NCBI RefSeq assembly: GCF_015706575.1
Contig: NW_024037059.1
Location: 14,173,730-14,237,729, forward strand
Length of the DNA stretch: 64,000 nucleotides
Direction: 5' to 3'
From: Patiria miniata
Taxonomy: Eukaryota > Echinodermata > Asteroidea > Valvatida > Asterinidae
Position numbers and translations under genes: made by a program. The notes beneath the pieces are model-generated. The model was given only the letters and a program-made list of their open reading frames with translations. It was not told where the DNA came from and did not search any database. Below, one piece after another: positions 34,512 to 45,299 of this stretch (the stretch's first letter is position 1; each line of letters starts with the position of its first letter).

Positions 34512-34617
34512 TACCGGTGACTTATGAATATTCATAAAGATGTTTCCCAACGGCATGCAGGGACAACAGAGTATTTAAGGCCAAGTTTGCAGATTTCTTG
34601 TATTTTGTACCGAACAG
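34512..34617 (+). promoter_or_regulatory. Promoter and non-coding exon 1 of gene C
   Basis: ACCGGTGAC leads into a perfect 16-bp palindrome TTATGAATATTCATAA (34522-34537), then CCCAACGGCATGCAGGGA, TATA-like TATTTAAG (34572-34579), and a short exon 1 ending CCGAACAG (34617) at donor GTAAGT. The block is nearly identical upstream of D and clearly related upstream of A and E. The palindrome resembles POU-homodimer (MORE-type) sites; that is inference. Confidence 0.7.
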
Positions 34618-35058
34618 GTAAGTGGCGCTAAGGACTGTGTTTTTCTGAATGTTGTATGTACTGCATGCAGTTAACGTGAGATTCACATTCATTGCGAATC
34701 ACAAACTGACAGACGGACCTATAGTTGCTTGTCTGTTGAATTTATTTCTTGATAGTACATTTTTTTATCAATATCAATTAAAATTTTAAGAAAAAAGGTG
34801 TACATTTGTATTCCCGAGGAAAACATCAATCGGAATCTAAAAACTTTTCCTGCAAGCTACAAGTACCGGTAGAGCCGTTTTATGCATGCGTGTATATTCA
34901 GCTGCTTCGATATTACCTTCTTAAACTTCATGCCTGTGCAGGAAAATAATTGTATACATTTCCTGTTTTCTTTGTTTGTTTATTTACTTGTTGTTACAGT
35001 TTACCTTCTACCCGAAAGATATACTATTCATATGCTGTGAGTTGTTGGCGTTGACAAA

Positions 35059-36046
35059 ATGAAGTTAATAATTGTGAGCTGTCTGGTCATACTTGGCCTG
35101 GTGTTGTTAGGTGAGTAAAAAACACCTGCTTATTGGTTTGTCCTATACATCAGATGATTTTTCTCCTCTCCGATCAAACACTCTAAACCCGGCGCACATT
35201 ATTAGACATTTGGCCCTTAAGAGTTCAGACTAGACGTTTAAATTGAGCTTTTACGCGATACTGCATGAAATTATTTTGGCACAAGTTGATCTTTTTGGCT
35301 GAAATATTTTCGCACTTTTCCTTTTATTTTGTTCCAAAGAGGACGCACGTTGTGATGGCCATTCCGGGGAAAGCAAGCGAGGTATGTACATGTCAGCACG
35401 GGATATGAATTATTTGTTCAAAAATAGATGAGGAGAAGATAAAGAAATATCCCCTCTTTTGTGATAACTGCTCAAAGTTTTCTTCAAATTCAATGTTCTA
35501 AAATACAACGAATCTCAAGTAAATGTTTCAGAGCTGCATATAATATTATTGTATATAATTTTTAGGTATTAATACAGAATTTCCAACGGCTCTCAATACC
35601 CCAATCTTTTCAAGCCTCCACTACAATTCGCTTTTAATTAACAATAACAAGGATATATAATAAGTTTTATAATCACTTTAATTAAATATCTTCCTCTGTA
35701 GATACCACGGTTGAATCCGGACACGAAGAGCAAGATTTAGATCGTAAGTACATGTATAATTGATAGCTGCCATCGATACACAACTACAATGCCTTGTCCG
35801 TATCAGCGGCTATCGACTGGTAGATAGCTCTCACGTCGTACGCGGTTTGAGGCTATATTCATGAAATATAAGCTTTTTAAATGTGAAATAGGTATCAACC
35901 AATTTCGTGGCCTGATGTACCTTTCAGAACGAACTTCGCATCTTGCCTTCCGAGAATTACACTCCGCCGAACCTTTGAAAAGGGGCGGCCCCGTCGGTCC
36001 ATCCGGGGAGGGTCTATCCAAACAACACAGGCGCAAGAAAGGCTAA
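35059..36046 (+). CDS. Secreted peptide precursor C
   Basis: Predicted 84-residue precursor with intact promoter and frame. Exon 2 35000-35110 (ATG 35059), exon 3 35340-35381, exon 4 35702-35743, exon 5 35928-36084 with TAA at 36044-36046; all GT-AG and phase 1. Leader MKLIIVSCLVILGLVLL; EDARCDGHSGESKR; acidic DTTVESGHEEQDLD; then QRTSHLAFRELHSAEPLKR followed by GGPVGPSGEGLSK and QHRRKKG. Against B the leader, exon 3 and exon 4 are nearly identical, but the C-terminal peptide differs by a 9-base length change and several substitutions. Acidic propeptide plus basic C-terminus is the charge layout of many antimicrobial peptide precursors; Lys-Arg sites and a terminal Gly also allow a neuropeptide-like reading. 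No family recognised. Confidence 0.8.
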
Positions 36047-36459
36047 TACCGAGTAGTGGACAACTTGCATGCTAATCTGGCAAGGTAATGAAAATGAATA
36101 CTGCACGTGCAACGCCATATGTTTATATGGACAATGTTCTGTGATGTAACACTGACAGAGTTTTGCTAGTAACCGAAACGTTTCTCATATAAAAACGTTG
36201 TCTATTGAGATAAGACGTCGCAGTTACAATGTATGGTTCGATCAGATCAAACAATTCCGAGCAAAACTTTACACAATCATTTCTATTTGTCAAACTCATA
36301 TTCTACTTAAATTCTGCAAAATTCAACTGAATCATTCTTTACATTGATGAAATGGAGGCTATCAACTCATCCATCATGTGCTCATTAATTTGTACAATGA
36401 AAGAGTGAAACAAAACTGCAGTTTTGTAACGTTCGTATTTGTTTCTCTTTTCAATGCAG

Positions 36460-36558
36460 AGCTAGCGGAGACATGGACGCAGAGGATTCTGAAAGCTGGT
36501 GCTGCTCTGACGCCATACTTTAGAATCGACAATTTTAATTTCGGGACTTATTATACAG
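36460..36558 (+). other. Exon 6 of gene C (UTR or alternative coding exon)
   Basis: 99 nt, with borders and sequence almost identical to exon 6 of B, including the open phase-1 frame QLAETWTQRILKAG that would follow if exon 5 were skipped. Confidence 0.5.
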
Positions 36559-39500
36559 GTGTTGGTGGTAAAACTTTCCTATTTTAATTTAAGTGTTAAT
36601 ATTATGCTTGTGTTTGCTCTTCTAAGCTCTAACATTTATGACATTCGGGGTGACGAATCCGTTCCGTACAACTTAGTTATATTCGCTGCATTTGTAATTC
36701 TTGAGAGAAACGATTTGTTTTCTTTTTCTTTTTGATATTGCGGATATTCGTGTGTAAGACGATTGTACCAGCTTTTCATTGGTGGAACGCTTTTCATGCG
36801 TTGAAGGCCAATACATGAAACATACATTTCCTGCACTTACATGTACATTTCTCAACAGCTGAGCTTGGAAACACATAATCATGTATTAAAATTGAAAATA
36901 ATCAACTTAAAGAATGGAACCAAACAAATCTAAGGCTAAAAGTGGTATGACGTACAATAAGGGAGCCACAACACAATGGGTGACACATTAACACCAATAG
37001 ACATTCCATCAAACTTAGTAGGCAAAGTAACAATCGAGTGTCAAATGTGATAGTGATGGTCGATATTCAAAACATTATACAGGGTGACCCAAACAAAAAT
37101 GCAACCCTGAAACATCTGCTTTTTTTTTTTTTTTAAAGGATCAGTGGATTTTGATGATTTGGGTATCAGATTAAAGCTGAGAGCTTTTTTTTTTGAATAC
37201 TGAAAAAAAATCATGAAAATAGCGTTTGGATTGCTGAGAAAATGCCAATTTTTATATGTACATTGTAAAAGCAGCCATTTTTCATCCTGTACACAAACCA
37301 CAGTAAAGAGATGTCCTAATTCTCACAAACAACGCGGCACATAATGACAAGAGTGCAAATGAATTTGATGGAAATACCTTTTATGTTCCAGCTGAACAGG
37401 TATCTCATCCCTTTTAGTCCTATTTTAAACCTTTTCAGCATCATAAATATGTCAAAATATTAAAGACATTGCACAAATGAAGGATAATTGCACAGTGGGC
37501 TTACTATTGGAAATAAATTTTTCCACTGTTTGAAGTATTTGTGTACAGGATGAAAAATGACTACTTTTACATAATTGGCATTTCCCCAGCAACCCAAAGT
37601 GCTATTTTCATGACTTTTTTCAGTATTTGAAAGAAAAATCCCTCAGCTTTAATCTGATACCCAAAACATAACAATCAACCGATCCCCCTTTTTTTAAGCC
37701 AAATATTTTACCATAAAATAGCTGTAATTTTGGTAACTTATTATTCAAAACATTGTAGAGGATTTCACCAATGAATATCTATACTTTAGGCAATATTAAG
37801 GTTTTGAGAGACAGAAATTCACATTTATTAAAATATTCAACTTTTAGGTGTATTGAGTATTCTTTTTAAACATGCGCTTCAATGATTTTAACTTTATTTC
37901 ACTATAATCTAACTTCAAATAAATATTTTGTCCGTGTCTCATTATAAAACCACTGAACGTGCATAATATTTGTACCTGTTATTCTTGTCTGTTTTAGGCC
38001 TAACAAATATCATCAGTAATCTTTAAGTGAAAAAGTATTTTCACACAAACTGATTTGTAAAGTCCGCGATGACCGATAGGGCATGTTGTGAACTTGAGCG
38101 AATGATAATACATCGCGCCATTTTGTCACGTATGACGGATACACCGAAAGGTTTGCTTCCTATTCACACGTGTAAGCCTGTACTAAAAGTATGAATGAAC
38201 TTTTTCTTGCAATTGTCTTCCCTTGAAATTGGCTTCAATATTCATTGGGTAAAATAGTCAACAGGTATAATCTCCACATGATGTAGAAATTCAAGGAGGG
38301 CATACAAAGGGTTTATAGGTCTATAGGTCAAAGGGTTTTGGAATTATGGCTAATTAATAATTCATATGTACAAATGGTAATTCTGCTCGTGTACACGACG
38401 TATATGGGAAAATTCAGTTTTCACGGCGCGTAGCACCAGAAAATTTGTTGCTGCACAGCAACCCGTGGTCCGATTTTTATGTTTTTGGTATCAAAAGATG
38501 ATATGATTTCCATGATAGTTAAGGTGAAAATTTAGGAACTAAAGAACAGCAAAATTTATAAACCAATTGGCAGAGGCTTTGTAAGATTTTGTCAACTGAG
38601 TTTGGCTTAATTGCAGATACAAATTTGGTTGTTTAATTTGCCATGGTGATAAGATTGTTAAGTACTATAAGGACTAGCAACCATGGAAAAACAGGGCAAG
38701 ATGAAAGGATGAGGAATTTCTAAAGTTATTAAAAGTTTAAAGCTATATGTAGCTTCAGGAAAGTTGTATTGACCAAAATGTTAGCAATTATAGGAAGGGA
38801 GAAAATGAGAGTCCAATAATCCAGAGAAAACTTCATGTATGGGCCTCCAATCAAAAAGATTTATTCAGTGTCAAAAAGAACTGCCAAAGGTCAGAAACAG
38901 ATTGAAAGGGAGAGAGTCTGTATAATTTGTCAGCTACGTGTACATGCAGCGGCGTAGCTAGGGTTCTCATCCTGGGAGGGGGAGGGGGAGGGGGGCATGT
39001 GGGGGCTTGAGGTTACAATGGAGGGGCTCCCAAAAATTTCAGCCCGGTAGACAAAAGGTGACATCAAATAGTGGGTGGGGACGGGGGACACCATCTTCAC
39101 ACGAGGGCACTGTTCAAAGTAACATATATCATGGCTACATTAGACAATAACTACCACTATTCGCTTTCCAAGGGATGTTACAGCCACTTGCGAAAAAATA
39201 TAGTTTTGGTGAAATACGCACAAAATCGCGGGGAAAAAAGGGACTTTATGGTCTTCCAGCTAATCATAGTTACTCATACTGCTGTGTTTTTCTCCAGATG
39301 CTAAATTTTCTTTGAAATAACAGAAAGCCAGACAGATTATTTCACAGGGTGTTCTGTACTGCTACAATCTTTACTTAATCCAAGTAAGCATTTTAATAAT
39401 AGTGTGGGGAGGTTAATTTTGGGACAAATGCAAATGATCCTCTATAATATATGCCTTTAAATAATTTGGAGGAAAAAGCTTTAATTCATAGTTATTGTTC

Positions 39501-39872
39501 ACGTAACTCTCTCCTATGAAACATAAAACCTGCTCCATCAATCTAAAAACATGTGCATCATACTGTAAGAGGTTGGCAGCAAAAGAGAGTTTAAATGTAC
39601 AATTGAAATATGAGAGTTTATCTGCTTGCAAACAACTATGACAGTAATTGAACGCTTACTGCAACTCTTTTTATTTGCATTTCTCTTTGGCGGTCCACCC
39701 GAATGAATGTTCTTTTTTGATTCTGTAGTGTATATGCATATAAAAATTCAAATCACAGTAATCATTTAATGAAGGAAAATCTCAATTCCTCTAGCTGTCT
39801 TTCTGAAATGATTGTTATGATCATTGCTGAGAAATCATTTTCAATTCTCTTTCTTCTTCAAATTACAATGTA

Positions 39873-42331
39873 GGGCAATTCCACGGTAACGGAAGGACGT
39901 TTTCACTCATTAAACAAAATTTCAAATGTGTGTATCACAGACACTGTTAATAGTTACAGCAAACAAATGTCACAATTGTATTGCTATAATGCTACCTTCA
40001 ATTTCCTCACTTTTGGGGGGCATGAATACCTCTCGTTTATGAATTATGAATATTAATGAGGTCGGTATTGGAAGGACGGTAAAACGGACAAGGGTTTTCC
40101 AACTTACTCGCGTTTTGCGTAAACTCTGTGAATTTTATGGGGCAATTATATTTTAAAGGTAGGAAATGGAATCCCTGAAGCTTTATCAATACTTTACCAC
40201 CTTTCATTTGACTTTAAGTGTTTCGGTAATATAATTACAACGTTTTAAGTGGATTATAATTTGGTAACGGAAGGACGGTAACGGAAGGACTAAAGGTTTA
40301 CTCAATTATAGCATGAACAAAATGTGAATTTACACTAATTATACAAGTGAAACAAATTGCTGAAATGTGTAACTGAATGTGAAATCAACAATATGCAGAC
40401 CTGGCATAAATAATCATACCCAAAAAACTATTGAGATAAAGATAGAAGCCTGCTAATTAATGATAACAAAAGAAATATGAAAACAACCAAAAACACGTCA
40501 TTCACGAACACAAGACAACTACAGAAATGAACTTCAAATCCATCACCTCAATCCTTAAAAGTTTAAATACATAGTATTTGAGCACTTGAGCATATTGGTT
40601 AGGCCAAAAAAAAAAATAGTTCTGCTTCCGATTACATGCCTTTCAAAAATAGGGTCGGTCGGTCGGAAATCTTTTTTTTTTGGCCAATTTTTTTTATGCA
40701 GATTGAATGGAGTATTCAATTATATGCGAAGTTTTAGCCTGAACTATTTCTATTGCACTACGAAAACTATACACGAAATGGCAACAAAAAGTGAGTAAAA
40801 CCTACCTTTAATTATTGTCAATATATTTACGTTCGATAATTTCAAAAAATAATGGAAAATTCAGGCCGTTCGCACCATATGCACAACGCTAGTCAAGACG
40901 CGGGGAGCTGGCCAAAACTCCGAGGTGTGTAATGCGTGCGTGTGTGGCGAGCGGCCCACCATGGGCCGTCAGAGCTGTTTTTACCGTCAACAATTTCGGG
41001 AAACACGCGGCATGTATCACTCCAAATACGAGTAGTGCGATCTCAAAATGAACTCCTGAACACAGAAAATACATACACAGACAAGCTAGATCAATTCTGT
41101 AAATTAACTTGCAAAAATGTTCTTTCTCCATTGGTGTTTTCTTGGCATTTTTACGATGTCGAATCCTACCAGTTGACAGTGGCCTGCACTGTACTGATAG
41201 CGCGCTATCGGTCACATAGCTAGCTATGGACTGGTTACCGCATTTTCATTATGTCTTCTAAATTGGCCCCTGCGCGGCGCGGCGGGAACCAGTCGTCGCC
41301 ACGTGATTATAGTCACCGTGCGTGACATCGAATTGCGAAGTAGTTATATCGCGAAACGAATTTGTAATAACGGAGGTTTCTTTGAAAAAAAAGCGAATGT
41401 AAGTAAGAAAACAAATAAATACAAGCATTTTTGGATGCAAAAGGGTTGTTGAGAGGTATTTTGTGAGAGACAGAAAAGACAGATTTTATTTGTATTTATT
41501 CAATTTTTTTTTTTTTGGTTTTTTTTGGAATTGCCGATAACATTTTTAGGGTCGCAGCCTAAAAATAGGGTCGGTCGGGTAACCGGAAGCAGAACTATTC
41601 TTTTTTTTGGCCTTACATGTTCACCAACAACTTTTAATAATAATACCGGTAGGTTCAGTGGTTTCTTAAAGAGGGGGGGGGGGGGACCAGCCTACATGTG
41701 CAAGGTAAAAACATCTACCGGTAGAACTGATGGCTTCAGAATCATTGTGCTTTTAGGTGTTGCTTTTAATTGAACTCTAAATTCAATGTTTGAAATCAAA
41801 TTACAATGATTTAGAGTAGTAACAATTAACTTATAAACATCCAAACTGAAGTTGTTCACTTGGGCATAATTTGTCAAAGATTGCACCTCACATGTCTTAC
41901 ACATGTAAATTGAATGAAAGTGCCCCAAAGTACCGGTACTTTCTTTCATCTCATTTTTGACTTAATTTGTTTCTGGAATGGCTTCACAGAAATTGTATCT
42001 TTCTCTATTGTCCATGAGTGCTGATGGCAGCAACTTTATGATTTGATTTTCTGCAACAACTCCATACATGTACAAGACCAGTACATGTACATCGGCATAT
42101 ATGTACATATGTACATGTACATTGTACATACATGCCTGTGCCATCCTTTGTAATAAACACCTTGCCCTGCTTATCCCGCTTTTGTGAAGGTGGGTCACAT
42201 GAATGTCCTTTCAATGCTCATTATACATGCATGTATTTGCAGACTTTTAGCTTTCATTTGATGCCAAATTTGTTTAAGTCACATGTATTTGAATTTTTTG
42301 GTGTCATGTCCACTTTGGTGTGGAATTGCCC
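39873..42331. mobile_element. 2.46-kb TIR transposon with TGTA duplication, unit C only
   Basis: Ends GGGCAATTCCA and TGGAATTGCCC; target duplication TGTA at 39869-39872 and 42332-42335; unit B has the empty site ACAATGTATTGTCC near 25490. The left part repeats GGTAACGGAAGGAC words. A second TIR element (40602-41612) is nested inside. A TACATGTAC-rich stretch lies at 42060-42135. No transposase frame seen, so non-autonomous. Confidence 0.8.
40602..41612. mobile_element. Nested 1.0-kb TIR element sharing cargo with the unit A transposon
   Basis: Ends GGCCAAAAAAAAAAATAGTT and TATTCTTTTTTTTGGCC; the subterminal word CTGCTTCCG is inverted as CGGAAGCAG, and ATAGGGTCGGTCGG occurs at both sides. 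TTA flanks both ends. The interior (about 40690-41440) is homologous to 8860-9640 inside the 7266-9811 element (shared ACGAAA, AATAATGGAAAAT, ACATACACAGACAAG, CTGGTTACCGCATTTTCATT). Confidence 0.7.
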
Positions 42332-42960
42332 TGTATTGTCCAGGATGCTACAGGTAAAAGTATCAAAAGTTCTTTCAAACAGAATGTTGAGGACAAAAAT
42401 CAAATTCACAAGAATCAAGTGAGAGAATTATGGTCTTGTACTGACATAATTTCATTTACAAGGGAAATCTGAGGTTCATTGGTGCACATTGTGATGAGTT
42501 TTGATGGAGCAGGTTGCATTCTTGATTTGACTCACCCTTAAGGTCATCCCAGTCACCATGATGATGGTCATCCAGCCTGTCCTCAGTGTCCTGCCTAGCC
42601 TAGGCACTGCTTCTTCTTTCGTATGGCGTGCACAGCCTACAGTTGTAGGCCAAAGGTAGACATCCAGGCCAGGGCATCATCGGCTACGGTGTGAATGGCT
42701 TTGATGTCGCTGGGGAAAAGCCTCAGTGGGCAGTCATTCACGATAGTCTAGGCACTGGTCTGGTCCATCCAATCCAGCCTCAGCATGGTTCACAAAAGTC
42801 AGTCTCTTCTGAGGACAGATTAAATAAAAACCAACAGTCAAACCTTAATTTGCTAATTTCCCTTTCAAATTCCCAGTCAAGCATTCTCGTTGTCTTGCTT
42901 TCCACGACAACGCACCAGACGAAAATTGAACTCAATTGCGGCGCCTGAAAGCGGTGTGGT

Positions 42961-45299
42961 ACCCACATACATCGCGCGCGCAGATTTTTTTCGATGTCAT
43001 CACGTGGTGCATACATTTACATAATTAGCAAAACAAAATGGATGACAGCCGTTGGAAACGGCGTTTTTTTTACAGACAAGCCACCGAATTGCCAATATTT
43101 TTCACATTTTTTGTGTGTGGTCTGTTTCAAGTCGATCATTAGGCTTCGTAAATGACTGCTGAATGTATGAGGTATGTAAATGAACTCTGGGATGAGATAT
43201 TAGAGGTGAAAATGAAAAATTTTTGAGAGGCCATTTTTTTAGGGTCTCTTGCTACCACATTCTAACGAACAGGTTATGCCTCCAGCGTTACATGTGAATG
43301 AATATGGAGCATGTCAGCTGGAGTTACTCCAGACTGGGACCTTAAGTGCTCAAAACGATGCAAAAAAAGATCAGGCCAACTTTACTCACTCTTTAACCAG
43401 CAAATTCCTCCAAATCTGTTACTGGGTAAAATAATAGTTTCTCAGTATTTCACCAACCAAGTTTGAAAACTCAATTCCATTTTTAAAGGAGAGTTTTCTT
43501 CCATATTTGGCAGTAGCTTGCACAAGAGAAGGAAGTCAAGTGATTTCAAAATGAGGCTAAAGACTAGACTTCTACATGTCCATCCATGGTCCAACTGTTT
43601 GACATGACTGGCTTCTTCATTCATTGTCATCAGTCTGGTGCCTGACTAAGGGGAAATGTGCAGAAATAGTGGTATGGTACCCGACATCCTATATATTTCT
43701 TTTGGCACAGTCAGCTGACAGTTGATTAATGCAGTACTGAAGAGTTGTTGGACTGGTTGTTTCATGTGCCAGTCTATTTTCTTGTATTGCATGTTTTCAG
43801 TACCTTAAGTTTTGGGACTCTCATACACAGTATTGAGAGTCCCAAATTTTCGGACTAGAGTTACTCAAGCTACTTCTAAAGTAGCTGGAGTTACCCAGCC
43901 CTAAATTTTATCATTGGGTTGTCATTTAGGGCTGGAGGACAGTTTTCACATGAACCAGCAGAGTTGGCAGGTCCCAAAAAAAATTCGAAAATGTGCAATT
44001 TTGTCCCTGTTGCACACTAATTTCAACTGGAACTCACCCAAACCTTGCCTGGAATAACCATTACACAGGTCCTTGAAGTAAAAAAAAACGATCCACTATG
44101 AAGATTCAGCCTACAACTGTAGTGAAAAAACGAGGCAAAAATCGACAACCTTGCGGTCATGGCGAGGCCCGCAATTGGATTTGTGCACAGCGTGTTTACC
44201 AGTTCGTTCTTGCCGGCTGCGCTGGCTGATGGCGCATGACGTCACGCGGAAGCGGATTACCCGACGACTGTTGAGGTTTACCACTCGCATCATAGCTGCG
44301 ATACTGGACGGCAACCAAAGTTTGCCGGTTATCGTGCATGAAACAGTCGTCAGGTATAATCCGCTTCCGCTTGACGTCATGCGCCATCAGCCAGCGCAGC
44401 CGGCAAGAACAAACTGGTAAACGCGCTGTGCACAAATCCAATTGCGGGCCTCGCCATGACCGCACGGTTGTCGGTTTATGCCTCGTTTTTTCACTGCAAT
44501 TGTAGGCTGAATCTTCATCGTGGATCATTTTTTACTTCAAGGACCTGTGTAATTAAAATTAGTGTACAGTTGAAATTAGTGTGTAACAGGGACAAAAATG
44601 CACATTTTCAAAAAAAAATTTCGAATTATTTTTTGGGACCTGCCAACTCTGCTGGTTCACGTGAAAGCTGTCCTCCAGCCCTAAATGACAACCCAATGAT
44701 AAAATTTAAGGCTGGGTAATTCCAGCTACTTTCTAAAGCAAAAATAAACTACAAACTAAGCCTAAATGTGAAAATCAAAATTTGACAAAGTTCGACATGT
44801 TTTTGTACATGGTGGAAGTGTACCCTTTATTTACGGAGGTAGTCCAGTAAATTGGCCACTATCTCCGCCCATGCAGCAGCCCGTCTTACACCACGCCCCC
44901 CCCCCCCCCCCCCCGCCCATCTAAAGCAGACGTTTCAAGGCTCACACATCCCACGACTGACGGCGCAATTTTTGCATCATAATTGTTTCCAAAATTAGTT
45001 TCAAATAAAGTTTACTTCAACACTCACCAAGTTGGCGGACCATTAATTCATCAAATTACTGTAATTGCAAGGCTCATAAAAGTCATTTACGGCGTAAAAA
45101 GTTCTCGAAAATTGGATGACCAAATGTGTCAAAATTCACGGTTTCGGCGAAAAATCAAACATGGCCGACTGAAAATCGGCTGGTACCTGGCGGATGCACA
45201 TAAATGCTAGGCGTATGATGAGTACCAGGGAAACACGTGGATTGAAAAATTCAAAGCTTTATTCGGCGCGCGCAGCGCGTGGTAGCCTCGATTAAAGCA
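42961..45299 (+). repeat. Delta block, unit C
   Basis: Homologous to 27346-29325 without the 1.0-kb foldback, plus about 0.7 kb (43330-43880) not matched in B and a unit-specific nested foldback (43882-44728). A poly(C) tract sits near 44887. No gene seen. Confidence 0.75.
43882..44728. mobile_element. Foldback element with a second palindrome nested inside (MULE-like), unit C only
   Basis: Outer ends TAGCTGGAGTTACCCAGCC and GGCTGGGTAATTCCAGCTA belong to the family at 3127-3445. Flanks carry CTTCTAAAG on the left and CTTTCTAAAG on the right, an imperfect 9-10-bp duplication; unit B is empty here (about 28765). Inside, about 44095-44525 is itself an inverted repeat (GTGCACAGCG...CGCTGTGCAC; GCGCATGACGTCA...TGACGTCATGCGC). 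The long open frames on both strands are symmetry artefacts. Confidence 0.8.

Larger units (their letters stand above)
36650..42960 (+). repeat. Beta block, unit C
   Basis: Near copy of the unit A and B beta blocks. It carries the mariner-like MITE (37080-about 37700, right end lost). A segment present in A at about 11880-12700 is deleted at about 39310. A 2.46-kb transposon interrupts it at 39873-42331. No gene seen. Confidence 0.8.

Noticed and set aside
44111-44528. Long frames of about 89-110 codons on both strands
   Set aside because: Mirror images produced by the inner palindrome of the foldback; not a gene.
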